Part shown: positions 9,713-17,961 of the stretch, piece after piece
Numbering within the stretch: the first letter of the stretch is position 1
Layout: every line of letters begins with the position of its first letter
Assembly (NCBI RefSeq): GCF_020510665.1
Contig: NZ_CP075187.1
Location: 496,001 to 560,000, forward strand
Reading direction: 5' to 3'
Length of the DNA stretch: 64,000 nt
Origin: Dechloromonas denitrificans
Lineage (GTDB): Bacteria; Pseudomonadota; Gammaproteobacteria; Burkholderiales; Rhodocyclaceae
Notes under the pieces: model-generated
Told to the model about the DNA's origin: nothing
Databases searched by the model: none
Seen by the model: only the letters and a program-made list of their open reading frames with translations
Made by a program: the position numbers and the translations under genes

Positions 9713-10330
9713 TCAACGCTGCGCGGCGCTGAAACTTTCCTGCTCGATCAGCCACTGGCCGTCGATCAGGCGGAACTGCAAGGTCTTGACCCCGCTGTCG
9801 GTCTTGCTGTTCGAGCGATATTGCTGCGTGAAGCTGGCGCTGACCCGCTGCGCATCGAGTTGGCGAATATCGGCCCGGCCAAGCGTCAGTTCGATTTCGC
9901 CAGCCTTGCCGATCACGCGCTGGCGCGTCGCCTGCCAGCGGGCCGGGCTGCTTTCGCCGGCCTTGAAACCCGGCGCGTAGAACGCCAGGTAAGCCGGCAC
10001 ATCGCGGCTGGCCCAGGCTTGCCGCCAGGCGGCCAACTGGCTGCGAACCGCCTCTTGCGGATCGGGCATGGCGGCTGGCGCGGCGCGGGTTTGCGGCATT
10101 GCTGCCGGCGCTTCGCTGGCGCGGGCCGGGGGCGGTGCGGTGAAGGTAGCTTTCGGTGGCGCCTCGCCCGGCATTTCGGGCGGCGGCTTGATCTGCGTGC
10201 GTGTCGAGGCCGGTGCTTCCGGCGCGTCGAACAAGTAGGAACGCGTGCTGCTACAGCCACTCATGCCGGCTACGACCAGCAGCAAAGCGGCGAGCAGTGC
10301 GCTGCGATTTTTCTGTGAAGACTGTCCCAT
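9713..10330 (-). CDS. Lipoprotein with C-terminal NTF2/SnoaL-like domain
   Basis: A 205-residue predicted lipoprotein. A short basic N-terminus and hydrophobic stretch end in a lipobox (VAGMSGC) at about residue 25. A long Pro/Ala-rich spacer follows (about 30-90), then a domain of about 110 residues (QLAAWRQAWASRDVPAYLAFY ... GQWLIEQE) that looks like the NTF2/SnoaL-like fold found at the end of several envelope proteins. No catalytic residues are evident. ATG 10330 is chosen because GGGGG lies 8 bases upstream; a longer frame starts at 10366. It precedes uvrA on the same strand and is divergent from the MFS gene. Confidence 0.75.
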   Translation of the reverse strand: MGQSSQKNRSALLAALLLVVAGMSGCSSTRSYLFDAPEAPASTRTQIKPPPEMPGEAPPKATFTAPPPARASEAPAAMPQTRAAPAAMPDPQEAVRSQLAAWRQAWASRDVPAYLAFYAPGFKAGESSPARWQATRQRVIGKAGEIELTLGRADIRQLDAQRVSASFTQQYRSNSKTDSGVKTLQFRLIDGQWLIEQESFSAAQR

Positions 10331-10487
10331 GGTGTCACCCCCCATTCCGTGTGAGGCTTGCAGCATATACGATCAGGATATTTTCGGCAGAACGCCGTGC
10401 CGCGCGCCGTGTCTTTATGCCGGAAGCGCGATTCAAACCTGCTAATATTGCCGCCTTCGCTGCAATGCAACAAAGGTTGTTCCGCTG

Positions 10488-11696
10488 ATGTCCATTCCCG
10501 CTGACCGCATGAGTCCCGAAGAGCGCCGCGCCGGTGCTTCGCTGGCTTCCATCTTCGCCCTGCGCATGCTTGGGTTGTTCCTGATCCTGCCGGTCTTCTC
10601 CGTTTATGCCAAGACCCTGCCGGGCGGCGACAACCTGGCACTGGTTGGTTTTGCGCTGGGCGCCTACGGCCTGACCCAGGCCATTTTCCAGATTCCCTAC
10701 GGCATTGCCTCCGACATCTTCGGGCGTAAGCAGGTCATCGTCGTCGGCCTGCTGATCTTTGCCTTCGGCAGCTTCGTCGCCGCCTGGGCGCCGGACATGA
10801 ACTGGATCATCGTCGGGCGCGTGTTGCAGGGCGCCGGGGCGATTTCTGCTGCCGTCACCGCGCTGGCCGCCGACCTGACGCGGGAAGAACACCGCACCAA
10901 GGTGATGGCCATGATCGGCTCGTCGATCGGCCTGGTTTTTGCCCTCTCGCTGGTCGGCGCGCCGATTCTTTACGGCTGGATCGGCATGGGCGGCCTGTTC
11001 TGCATGACCGGTGGGCTGGCGCTGGCCGCCATCATCCTGCTGCTCAAGGCCGTGCCGCCCGCGCCGCCGGTCAACGGCCATGAAAAACTGCCGCTGCGCC
11101 GGGTGATTTTCGACAAGGATCTGCTGCGCCTCAACCTCGGCATCTTCGTGCTGCACATGGTGCAAATGGCCATGTTCGTCGTTTTGCCGCATGCGCTGGT
11201 CGACCACGGCGGGCTGGAAGCCGCCTCGCACTGGAAGGTTTATCTGCCCGCCGTGCTGGTTTCGTTTGCCGTGATGATTCCGGCGATCATCGCCGCCGAG
11301 CGCAAAGACAAAATGCGCCCGATCTTCCGCGCTGCCATCGGCCTGCTGGCCATCGTTCAACTCGGCCTGCTGTTTTTCGGCCAGAGCTTGTGGACGCTCT
11401 CGCTCTGGCTGCTGCTCTTTTTTGTTGCCTTCAATGTGCTGGAAGCCACGCTGCCGTCGCTTGTTTCGCGCACTGCGCCGGCTGCGGCCAAAGGCGCTGC
11501 CCTGGGCGTTTACAACACGACGCAGGCCATCGGCCTGTTCATCGGCGGCGCAGCCGGCGGTTATGTGGCTCAAAATTTCGGTGATAATGCGGTTTTTGCA
11601 ACCGCCGCCGTCCTGGTTGTTATCTGGCTGGTCGTTGCAAACTCAATGAATTTTCCGCGGCCGCGCACAGCGCCGGCAGCGACCCAAACTGTTTAG
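10488..11696 (+). CDS. MFS transporter (YajR-like drug/solute carrier)
   Basis: A 402-residue protein with twelve predicted membrane helices and the MFS loop 2-3 motif in the form GIASDIFGRKQVIV, preceded by GAYGLTQAIFQIPYG. It resembles the YajR/Bcr-type drug-proton antiporters but has no extra C-terminal domain. The substrate is unknown. It is divergent from the lipoprotein gene, with 157 bases between the two starts that should hold both promoters. It is followed after 12 bases by ssb, so the two are probably co-transcribed. Confidence 0.85.
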   Translation: MSIPADRMSPEERRAGASLASIFALRMLGLFLILPVFSVYAKTLPGGDNLALVGFALGAYGLTQAIFQIPYGIASDIFGRKQVIVVGLLIFAFGSFVAAWAPDMNWIIVGRVLQGAGAISAAVTALAADLTREEHRTKVMAMIGSSIGLVFALSLVGAPILYGWIGMGGLFCMTGGLALAAIILLLKAVPPAPPVNGHEKLPLRRVIFDKDLLRLNLGIFVLHMVQMAMFVVLPHALVDHGGLEAASHWKVYLPAVLVSFAVMIPAIIAAERKDKMRPIFRAAIGLLAIVQLGLLFFGQSLWTLSLWLLLFFVAFNVLEATLPSLVSRTAPAAAKGAALGVYNTTQAIGLFIGGAAGGYVAQNFGDNAVFATAAVLVVIWLVVANSMNFPRPRTAPAATQTV

Positions 11697-11708
11697 GAGA
11701 AAAGGGTA

Positions 11709-12182
11709 ATGGCATCGGTAAACAAGGTGATTCTCGTCGGTAACCTGGGCAAGGACCCGGAAGTTCGCTACACCGCCAGCGGCGAAGCCATGTGCAACTT
11801 CACCCTGGCCACGACCGAATCCTGGCGCGACAAGGCGAGCGGCGAAAAGAAGGAACTGACCGAATGGCACCGCATTTCCTTCTTCGGCAAGCTGGCTGAA
11901 ATCGCCGGCCAATACCTCAAGAAAGGTTCGCAGGTTTATGTCGAAGGCAGCCTGCGCACCCGCAAATGGACCGACAAGGACGGCCAGGAGCGTTACACCA
12001 CCGAAATTCGCGGTGCTGAAATGACCATGCTCGGCTCGCGTCAAGGCATGGGCGCCCCGGCCTCTTCGGGCGGCGGCGGTGGCGGCGGTTACGACAACGA
12101 ACCGGATTACTCGCCGGCACCGGCCCGTGCCAACAAGCCGAAACCTTCGTTCGACGATCTCGGCGACGACATCCCGTTTTGA
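11709..12182 (+). CDS. ssb: Single-stranded DNA-binding protein
   Basis: A 157-residue SSB. The OB-fold occupies about residues 1-110 ([46 protein letters not shown]). A Gly-rich flexible linker with a run of seven glycines follows, then the acidic tip DDIPF that docks replication and repair partners. A strong ribosome site (AGGAG) precedes ATG 11709. It follows the MFS gene and ends at a strong hairpin terminator. No LexA box is visible directly upstream. Confidence 0.99.
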   Translation: MASVNKVILVGNLGKDPEVRYTASGEAMCNFTLATTESWRDKASGEKKELTEWHRISFFGKLAEIAGQYLKKGSQVYVEGSLRTRKWTDKDGQERYTTEIRGAEMTMLGSRQGMGAPASSGGGGGGGYDNEPDYSPAPARANKPKPSFDDLGDDIPF

Positions 12183-12208
12183 AATACACCTGGTTTTAAA
12201 AAGTAAAT

Positions 12209-12243
12209 AAAGCCCGGTAACCGTAGTGGTTACCGGGCTTTTT
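12209..12243. terminator. Intrinsic terminator, probably bidirectional
   Basis: Perfect 14-bp inverted repeat, AAAGCCCGGTAACC and its complement, around a GTAGT loop, with T-rich sequence on the right and A-rich on the left. It lies between the convergent ends of ssb and the AbiE toxin gene and can serve both. Confidence 0.93.
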
Positions 12244-12244
12244 G

Positions 12245-13231
12245 CTATGGAACCTTGCCATTGATGGCTTTTTCAAGGGTATCCAGTTGCTCCACAATGT
12301 CTGCAAAAAGTGGAATTTGGCCGAAGATCATGTTGGCCATTGCGCGGTAATCAGCTGATACCGTTGCCAATACAGCATCACCGGGCAACAAGCGCAAGCT
12401 GCCTAGTGTGGCGAGATCGTAGCGCGCCCAGGCGCGTGGATAGAACCGTTGCTTGAACTCGACAACGTTGGCCAATAAGGCTCGATTGGCGAGGGCTGTC
12501 ACCTGTACCGGTGAATCTGCCATCCGGGCCAGGTCGTAGTAATGGCGTGAATAGCGGGATGGCTGCGGCGTACCATCAGGGCGATGCGCTTCCTGATGCA
12601 GTATGGTTGCCTTCTCCCAGAAAGTTCGCTCTGCACTGATCACCCGCACCGCCACTTCGCGCCGGTCAAACAAACTGGGAAACGCTTCTGCTGCATAAGC
12701 CGTAATCGTACGATTTTCATGTGGCAGCCAAGCGGCCAGTGGGCCAATTTCCAGCCTTACTTCGGGGCGCAAGTAGGTATCGGCAAAAGCCGCCGGATAG
12801 CGAACCTCGATCACATGCGGATCATCGTCGCCGATCCGGCATTCGGCGATACCAGCCAATGCCGTCGATAGTTCAGTCAGCAAGGGGCCGGCAATGTAAG
12901 CCTTGGCCTGCTCATTGATTGCTTCGTTGAATGCCGTTTGGCGGCTTTTCGAACGTTCGGCCAGCGGATCGTCGTTGCCGAGCACCCGCCAGTCAAGAAT
13001 CAGGTCGATATCTTCTGAAAACCGCTCGATCAAGCCATAGACCTTGGACAGGCTGGTGCCGCCCTTGAACATCAGCAAGCGAGCCAAGTTCGGTGTGGAA
13101 AACAGGCGGTCGAGGACCCAGGTTACCCAGAAATCCTTTTCAACCACTGCTGGTGTCATGCGAAGCCGGGCCGCTGCTTCAGAAAAGAGCTCGCGGCGTT
13201 GCTTGGCCGAAAGTTGAGCAACTTTCTTCAT
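12245..13231 (-). CDS. abiEii: AbiEii/AbiGii-type nucleotidyltransferase toxin
   Basis: A 328-residue toxin of the type IV AbiE toxin-antitoxin family, a DNA polymerase-beta-like nucleotidyltransferase. Characteristic motifs are visible near residues 55-80: FKGGTSLSKVYGLIERFSEDIDL, cited here by position, with the GG-T/S and the metal-binding D-x-D; a KDFWVTWVLDRLF block precedes it. Family members arrest growth and give abortive phage resistance, in some cases by acting on tRNA. ATG 13231 overlaps the antitoxin stop as ATGA with AGGAGG upstream. An in-frame start at 13249 is less likely. It ends 2 bases from the ssb terminator. Confidence 0.9.
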   Translation of the reverse strand: MKKVAQLSAKQRRELFSEAAARLRMTPAVVEKDFWVTWVLDRLFSTPNLARLLMFKGGTSLSKVYGLIERFSEDIDLILDWRVLGNDDPLAERSKSRQTAFNEAINEQAKAYIAGPLLTELSTALAGIAECRIGDDDPHVIEVRYPAAFADTYLRPEVRLEIGPLAAWLPHENRTITAYAAEAFPSLFDRREVAVRVISAERTFWEKATILHQEAHRPDGTPQPSRYSRHYYDLARMADSPVQVTALANRALLANVVEFKQRFYPRAWARYDLATLGSLRLLPGDAVLATVSADYRAMANMIFGQIPLFADIVEQLDTLEKAINGKVP

Positions 13232-13848
13232 TCGCCGACCTCCTCGCAAACCTGCTTGATAATCTGCAAGATCCAGCCGCTAACAGTTCGCGTATCGTTG
13301 AGCACGGCATGGTGTAGCCTGGTTGGCAGCCAGCGGCGCAGTGTATCGATAACTGCTGCATCTACCCGTTCCTTGCCGAGCGCCTTCAGTGCCTGAACCA
13401 GAAGGCCGCTCTCGCGAAATTTGAAACCGACATCCTTGAGCGGCGCCTTGCGAAAAGCCAGTACCTGTAGGCTATCTTTGCCAACCGGATACTCTCGGCT
13501 TGGCCCGTCGGAAAGATAGACCCAGCGGCCTGGCACCTGTGTCGACAGGCCGAGCATGTTAAGAGCCGCCTCGCCTGAGGGCTGAATTCGCCAATTGAAC
13601 TTGCGCGACAGCGCCTCCGCAACTTGATCGATATCCGGGCTCAAGTTCTGGCCGAGTAGATCGCTGTAGCGCGGGTAATCATAAACCCCATGGCAGACGC
13701 GACGAATCCGCCCCGAGCGGGCCAGCGTGGATAGCGCCTGATGGATATTGGTTTCACCAAAACCAGCAATAAAATCTGTTTTTGTAAATGCCCAACCCCT
13801 ACCGCGCCCATATATCCTTGAAAGTATCTTTTGTTCAATGGCTTGCAT
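13228..13848 (-). CDS. abiEi: AbiEi-type antitoxin / transcriptional autorepressor (DUF6088)
   Basis: A 206-residue partner of the toxin just downstream. The N-terminal third (about residues 1-65; KTDFIAGFGETNIHQALSTLARSGRIRRVCHGVYDYP) is a winged-helix DNA-binding domain, and the remainder is the AbiEi antitoxin region. AbiEi antitoxins neutralise AbiEii without stable binding and repress their own promoter at inverted repeats. Exactly such a repeat lies 14 bases upstream of this start. The coupled ATGA junction keeps antitoxin translation ahead of toxin. The pair interrupts the space between the conserved ssb region and the polysaccharide island, a common place for acquired defence genes. 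Confidence 0.88.
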   Translation of the reverse strand: MQAIEQKILSRIYGRGRGWAFTKTDFIAGFGETNIHQALSTLARSGRIRRVCHGVYDYPRYSDLLGQNLSPDIDQVAEALSRKFNWRIQPSGEAALNMLGLSTQVPGRWVYLSDGPSREYPVGKDSLQVLAFRKAPLKDVGFKFRESGLLVQALKALGKERVDAAVIDTLRRWLPTRLHHAVLNDTRTVSGWILQIIKQVCEEVGE

Positions 13849-13862
13849 TCATCGAAGGATAG

Positions 13863-13902
13863 TTATTTTTCAGGAAAAAACCAGTGTTTTCCTGAAAAAT
13901 AA
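13863..13902. promoter_or_regulatory. Inverted-repeat operator of the abiE operon
   Basis: A perfect 16-bp inverted repeat, TTATTTTTCAGGAAAA and its complement, separated by 8 bases, starts 15 bases upstream of the antitoxin start. AbiEi antitoxins are known to bind inverted repeats in their own promoter. Size, position and AT-richness in a GC-rich setting support autoregulation here. It could also form a hairpin, but it lacks a terminator T-run. Confidence 0.8.
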
Positions 13903-14103
13903 AGCAATTCGAGTCGGCTTGTTTGGTGACCAGGCGTGGCGTGATACGACGGGCGATCTCCCGGTGCGATGTTTTTCTGCCAAGATATCTCGTTGAATAC
14001 CTATTTTTACAATAACGCGACCACTCACCCCGAAATCAGCCCTCGTTGCCCGGCAAGTTTCAACCGCTCGATTACCCGTTGTTCCCCTGAAAAGCATATG
14101 AAA

Positions 14104-14119
14104 TATCACCATGGTGATA
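14104..14119. promoter_or_regulatory. 16-bp palindrome, possible operator
   Basis: TATCACCATGGTGATA is a perfect palindrome 153 bases upstream of the fcl start. It is a plausible repressor or activator site for the polysaccharide genes; no regulator is assigned. Confidence 0.45.
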
Positions 14120-14186
14120 GGGGTTTATGCCCCAATGCTGCGCTGCACGATATTTCTTTATCATTGTGGCGGGAAATGGGAAAATC

Positions 14187-14202
14187 GCGCGGTCGACCGC
14201 GC
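14187..14202. promoter_or_regulatory. 16-bp GC-rich palindrome upstream of fcl
   Basis: GCGCGGTCGACCGCGC is a perfect palindrome 70 bases upstream of fcl. Its core GCGGTCGACCGC reappears just after the last gene of the island at 24623-24634, so related sequences bracket the island. It could be an operator or a copy of the recurrent 14-bp word described under findings. Confidence 0.4.
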
Positions 14203-14271
14203 TAATCAGCTGTTTTTAAGGGGAAGGTCGACGCTCACATCGAGCACACAACTCAAAAACTTGCTGAATTC

Positions 14272-15384
14272 ATGTCGTCATCCAACGCACAAACCAAAAT
14301 CTACGTAGCCGGTCATCGCGGCATGGTCGGCTCGGCCATTGTTCGCCAACTCAAGGCAGCCGGGCAGCAGAGCATTGTCACCCGCACCCACGCCGAGCTC
14401 GACCTGACCAGCCAGGCTGCGGTCGACGCCTTTTTTGCCGCAGAAAAGCCGACGCAGGTGTACCTTGCGGCGGCCAAGGTGGGCGGCATCTACGCCAACA
14501 ATACCTACCCGGCCCAGTTCATCTACGAAAACCTGATGATCCAGGCCAACATCATTCAGTCGGCCCACGCCCACGGCGTGCAAAAGCTGCTCTTTCTTGG
14601 CTCCAGCTGCATCTACCCCAAGGCCGTTGCCCAGCCGATGCGTGAAGACGCGCTGCTGACCGGCGTGCTTGAAGCCACCAACGAGCCTTACGCCATTGCC
14701 AAGATTGCCGGCATCAAGCTGTGCGAAAGCTACAACCGCCAATACGGCCGCGACTACCGCAGCGTGATGCCGACCAACCTCTACGGCCCCGGCGACAACT
14801 ACCACCTGGCCAACAGCCACGTGCTGCCGGCGATGATCCGCAAGTTTCACCTGGCCAAACTGGCGCGGGCCGGCGACCTTGCCGGCATTGAGGCCGACCA
14901 GCAGCGCAAGGGCGAAATCCCGGCTGATATTTGCCAAATGATCGGCTTTGACGCGGTCGACCGCAGCATCAGCCCCAAAACCAGCGTAACGCTCTGGGGC
15001 ACCGGCACGCCGTACCGCGAGTTTCTGCACGTGGACGACATGGCCGCCGCCAGCATCTTCGTGATGAACCTGGACAAAGCCGGTTACGACGCCAACACCC
15101 AGCCCATGCTCAGCCACATCAACGTGGGCTACGGCAGCGACCTGACGATCAGGGAAGCCGCCCAACTGGTCGCCGAAGTGGTGGGCTATACCGGCAATAT
15201 CGAATTCGACACCAGCAAGCCGGACGGCACCTTCCGCAAACTGATGGACAGCAGCCGTCTCGAAACACTGGGCTGGAAAGCCCGCATCGATCTCAAGCAA
15301 GGCTTGCAGCAAGCCTATGCGGATTACCTCGCCGAGAGAGGGGTCGAATTCGACGCCTTTTCGTTCCATGGGCAGCAAAGATGA
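14272..15384 (+). CDS. fcl: GDP-L-fucose synthase
   Basis: A 370-residue SDR-family epimerase/reductase that turns GDP-4-keto-6-deoxy-mannose into GDP-L-fucose with NADPH. It has the nucleotide-binding [10 protein letters not shown] at residues 13-22, GSSCIYPK, and the catalytic YxxxK as YAIAKIAG. It is about 50 residues longer than E. coli Fcl (321), mostly through a polar insertion near residues 200-245. No clear ribosome site precedes ATG 14272, but the start aligns well with the family. Gmd, the enzyme before it in the pathway, is two genes downstream; the KilA-N gene overlaps its stop by 4 bases. Confidence 0.95.
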   Translation: MSSSNAQTKIYVAGHRGMVGSAIVRQLKAAGQQSIVTRTHAELDLTSQAAVDAFFAAEKPTQVYLAAAKVGGIYANNTYPAQFIYENLMIQANIIQSAHAHGVQKLLFLGSSCIYPKAVAQPMREDALLTGVLEATNEPYAIAKIAGIKLCESYNRQYGRDYRSVMPTNLYGPGDNYHLANSHVLPAMIRKFHLAKLARAGDLAGIEADQQRKGEIPADICQMIGFDAVDRSISPKTSVTLWGTGTPYREFLHVDDMAAASIFVMNLDKAGYDANTQPMLSHINVGYGSDLTIREAAQLVAEVVGYTGNIEFDTSKPDGTFRKLMDSSRLETLGWKARIDLKQGLQQAYADYLAERGVEFDAFSFHGQQR

Positions 15385-16199
15385 CCAAGAACCAGGTGAT
15401 CGTTGTGCAGGATGTTCCTGTGACAGTCGTCGAACATCGGGAACTCGACTTCATCTCTCTGACTGACATGGTCAAAGGGTTGGATGGTGGCTCTGCCGTG
15501 ATTGAAAATTGGTTGCGCAATAAAAATACGCTGGAATTTCTGTCCATTTGGGAAGAAATGTACAACCCGGGTTTTAATTCCCTCGAATTCGAGGGAATTA
15601 AAAGTGAGGCTGGTTTCAACCGCTTTGCTATTTCGATCAAACAATGGGTTGCAAAAACCGGCGCGATTGGCCTGATTGCCAAGACCGGCCGATATGGCGG
15701 AACCTACGCCCACAAGGACATTGCCTTCGAGTTTGCGAGCTGGATCAGCCCGAAATTCAAACTCTTCCTGATCAAAGAATTCCAGAGACTCAAGGATGAG
15801 GAAATCACCTTACGGGCTCAAGAATGGAACCTGACTCGCAGTCTCGCAAAGATCAATTACCGGATTCATACCGACGCGATCGCCAAGGTACTTGTGCCCA
15901 ACAGCGTAACGCCTCAACAAGCAAACCTCCTGTACGCCACAGAAGCTGATGTGCTCAATGTTGCTTTGTTTGGCGTTACAGCCCGCCAGTGGCGGGAAAT
16001 GAACCCCAACAAAGAAGGGAACATGCGGGATCACTCAGCAGTTGAGCAACTACTGGTACTCGCCAACCTTGAGAGTCTAAACGCTGAGTACATACGCCAA
16101 GGCATGGCGCAAGCAGAGCGCCTCAAAGCATTAAACACGACGGCTATTCACCAGATGCAAACCTTAATCGTCTACGGTGCAACCAAGAAGCTCAAATAA
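15381..16199 (+). CDS. KilA-N domain DNA-binding protein
   Basis: A 272-residue protein. Residues about 20-135 match the KilA-N fold: [43 protein letters not shown] and a final KEFQRLK helix. KilA-N proteins are DNA-binding modules common in large phages and scattered in bacterial genomes. The C-terminal half is charged and helical, without a recognised domain. The start overlaps the fcl stop as ATGA, and gmd begins 21 bases later, so it is embedded in the GDP-fucose operon. Its base composition is visibly more AT-rich than fcl and gmd, which suggests insertion. Role unknown: local regulator or relic of mobile DNA. Confidence 0.85.
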   Translation: MTKNQVIVVQDVPVTVVEHRELDFISLTDMVKGLDGGSAVIENWLRNKNTLEFLSIWEEMYNPGFNSLEFEGIKSEAGFNRFAISIKQWVAKTGAIGLIAKTGRYGGTYAHKDIAFEFASWISPKFKLFLIKEFQRLKDEEITLRAQEWNLTRSLAKINYRIHTDAIAKVLVPNSVTPQQANLLYATEADVLNVALFGVTARQWREMNPNKEGNMRDHSAVEQLLVLANLESLNAEYIRQGMAQAERLKALNTTAIHQMQTLIVYGATKKLK

Positions 16200-16220
16200 T
16201 CCAGCAATTCGAAAGAAACC

Positions 16221-17372
16221 ATGACCAATCAAACAACCATGACCACACAACAACCCAAAGTCGCCCTCATTACTGGTGTTACCGGCCAGGACGGTTCCTA
16301 CCTTGCTGAATTCCTGCTCGAAAAGGGCTATGTGGTGCACGGCATCAAGCGCCGCGCCTCGCTGTTCAACACCCAGCGCGTTGACCACATCTACGAAGAT
16401 CCACACATCGAAAACAGCCGCTTCAAGCTGCACTACGGCGATCTTTCCGACACCTCCAACCTGACGCGCATCCTGCAGGAGGTGCAGCCGGACGAGGTTT
16501 ACAACCTGGGCGCCCAATCGCACGTGGCTGTCAGCTTTGAAGCACCGGAATACACTGCCGACGTAGACGCCATCGGCACGCTGCGCCTGCTTGAAGCCAT
16601 CCGCTTCCTGGGGCTGGAGAAGAAAACCCGGTTCTACCAGGCATCCACCTCCGAGCTTTACGGCCTGGTGCAGGAAACCCCGCAGAAGGAAACCACGCCG
16701 TTCTACCCGCGCAGCCCCTACGCTGTTGCCAAGATGTACGCCTACTGGATCACCGTTAACTACCGCGAAGCCTATGGCATGTATGCCTGTAACGGCATTC
16801 TGTTCAACCACGAATCACCGCGCCGTGGCGAAACCTTTGTGACCCGCAAGATCACCCGCGGCCTGGCCAACATTGCCCAGGGGCTGGAAAGCTGCCTGTA
16901 CATGGGCAACATCGATTCGCTGCGCGACTGGGGCCACGCCAAGGACTACGTGCGCATGCAGTGGATGATGCTGCAGCAAGACACCCCGGAAGACTTCGTG
17001 ATCGCCACCGGCGTGCAATACACCGTGCGCCAGTTCATCAGCTGGTCAGCCGAACACCTCGGCATCACGCTGCGCTTTGAAGGCACGGGTGTCGATGAAG
17101 TGGCCATCGTGGCCGCCATCAAGGGCGATAACGCACCCGCACTCAAGGTGGGCGACGTGATTGTGAAGATCGACCCGCGCTACTTCCGCCCGGCAGAAGT
17201 GGAAACCCTGCTCGGCGACCCAAGCAAGGCCAAGCAGAAACTCGGCTGGGTGCCGGAAATTACGGTGCAGGAAATGTGCGAAGAAATGGTTGCCAACGAT
17301 CTGGAGTCTGCCAAGCGCCATGCGCTGTTGAAGAAGCATGGGTTTGAGGTGGCGGTTAGTGCAGAGCACTAA
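16221..17372 (+). CDS. gmd: GDP-mannose 4,6-dehydratase
   Basis: A 383-residue SDR-family enzyme converting GDP-D-mannose to GDP-4-keto-6-deoxy-D-mannose, the first step to GDP-fucose and related sugars. It has the NADP-binding [26 protein letters not shown], the catalytic YxxxK in SPYAVAKMY, and [16 protein letters not shown]. The length is close to E. coli Gmd (373). GAAAG lies upstream of ATG 16221; an alternative ATG at 16239 would remove six residues. Together with fcl it supplies GDP-fucose for the polysaccharide built by the downstream genes. Confidence 0.97.
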   Translation: MTNQTTMTTQQPKVALITGVTGQDGSYLAEFLLEKGYVVHGIKRRASLFNTQRVDHIYEDPHIENSRFKLHYGDLSDTSNLTRILQEVQPDEVYNLGAQSHVAVSFEAPEYTADVDAIGTLRLLEAIRFLGLEKKTRFYQASTSELYGLVQETPQKETTPFYPRSPYAVAKMYAYWITVNYREAYGMYACNGILFNHESPRRGETFVTRKITRGLANIAQGLESCLYMGNIDSLRDWGHAKDYVRMQWMMLQQDTPEDFVIATGVQYTVRQFISWSAEHLGITLRFEGTGVDEVAIVAAIKGDNAPALKVGDVIVKIDPRYFRPAEVETLLGDPSKAKQKLGWVPEITVQEMCEEMVANDLESAKRHALLKKHGFEVAVSAEH

Positions 17373-17453
17373 TAATTAAATATTGTTAATGTTTAATTGT
17401 TGTTTGGCGGCAGTGCATTTAATGCTTTTTGTTGTTTGAGGTGGCCCGTTTAT

Positions 17454-17918
17454 ATGAAAATAATTTCCAAAGAAGATTATTTGGCTTTGCAAAAAGTAAG
17501 AAATATTAAGCTTGGTTTGATAAATAGATTTGTTCTTTGGTGTTGTAGGACAAAAATCCCATTTCTTAGAATTTTTGCAAAATGTGTATTTCACGTTGAG
17601 TTGCCATCAAAAAATGACGATATAAGGATGGGGCACCCATTTTCCGTGGTGGTTAACAGCCATGCAATTATTGGTAAAAATGTAACTCTGTACCATGGTG
17701 TAACAATAGGCGAGAAAATTTTTGGGACAAGTAAAGGTGTTCCAACGTTGGGCGATGATGTGATTGTGTACCCAAATGCAGTAATTGTTGGTGGTGTAGT
17801 GATTGGGCACCGTGCAGTTATTGGAGCAGGGGCGGTTGTCACAAAAAATGTTTCGGAAGGATCTGTTGTTGCAGGAAATCCTGCAAAAGAAATTATGCGG
17901 GAAGGGCCTGCGTACTAA
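17454..17918 (+). CDS. Serine-acetyltransferase-like hexapeptide acyltransferase
   Basis: A 154-residue left-handed beta-helix protein with hexapeptide repeats (VVVNSHAIIGKNVTLYHGVTIG, GDDVIVYPNAVIVGG, IGAGAVVTKNV) and the CysE-like end GNPAKEI. It lacks the long N-terminal helical domain of true CysE, so it more probably O-acetylates a sugar of the polysaccharide than makes O-acetylserine. ATG 17454 is chosen for the GAGGTGG upstream; the frame runs further up to 17397. This is the first gene of a sharply AT-rich block that continues to about 24.5 kb, a sign of transfer. Confidence 0.82.
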   Translation: MKIISKEDYLALQKVRNIKLGLINRFVLWCCRTKIPFLRIFAKCVFHVELPSKNDDIRMGHPFSVVVNSHAIIGKNVTLYHGVTIGEKIFGTSKGVPTLGDDVIVYPNAVIVGGVVIGHRAVIGAGAVVTKNVSEGSVVAGNPAKEIMREGPAY

Positions 17919-17961
17919 AGTCCGTTGTTTTAACTTGTTTGAATTTAAAAGACATTAAATA

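Larger units (their letters stand above)
13903..14271. other. Non-coding region upstream of the polysaccharide island
   Basis: No convincing gene on either strand in about 370 bases. It holds two perfect 16-bp palindromes (listed separately), a small GGGG/CCCC hairpin near 14118-14136, and AT-rich stretches that could carry the promoter of the fcl-gmd genes. No ops/JUMPstart element was recognised. Confidence 0.6.

Noticed and set aside
15381..16199. Prophage or phage remnant
   Set aside because: KilA-N is the only phage-like gene; no integrase, structural gene or att-like repeat was found around it.
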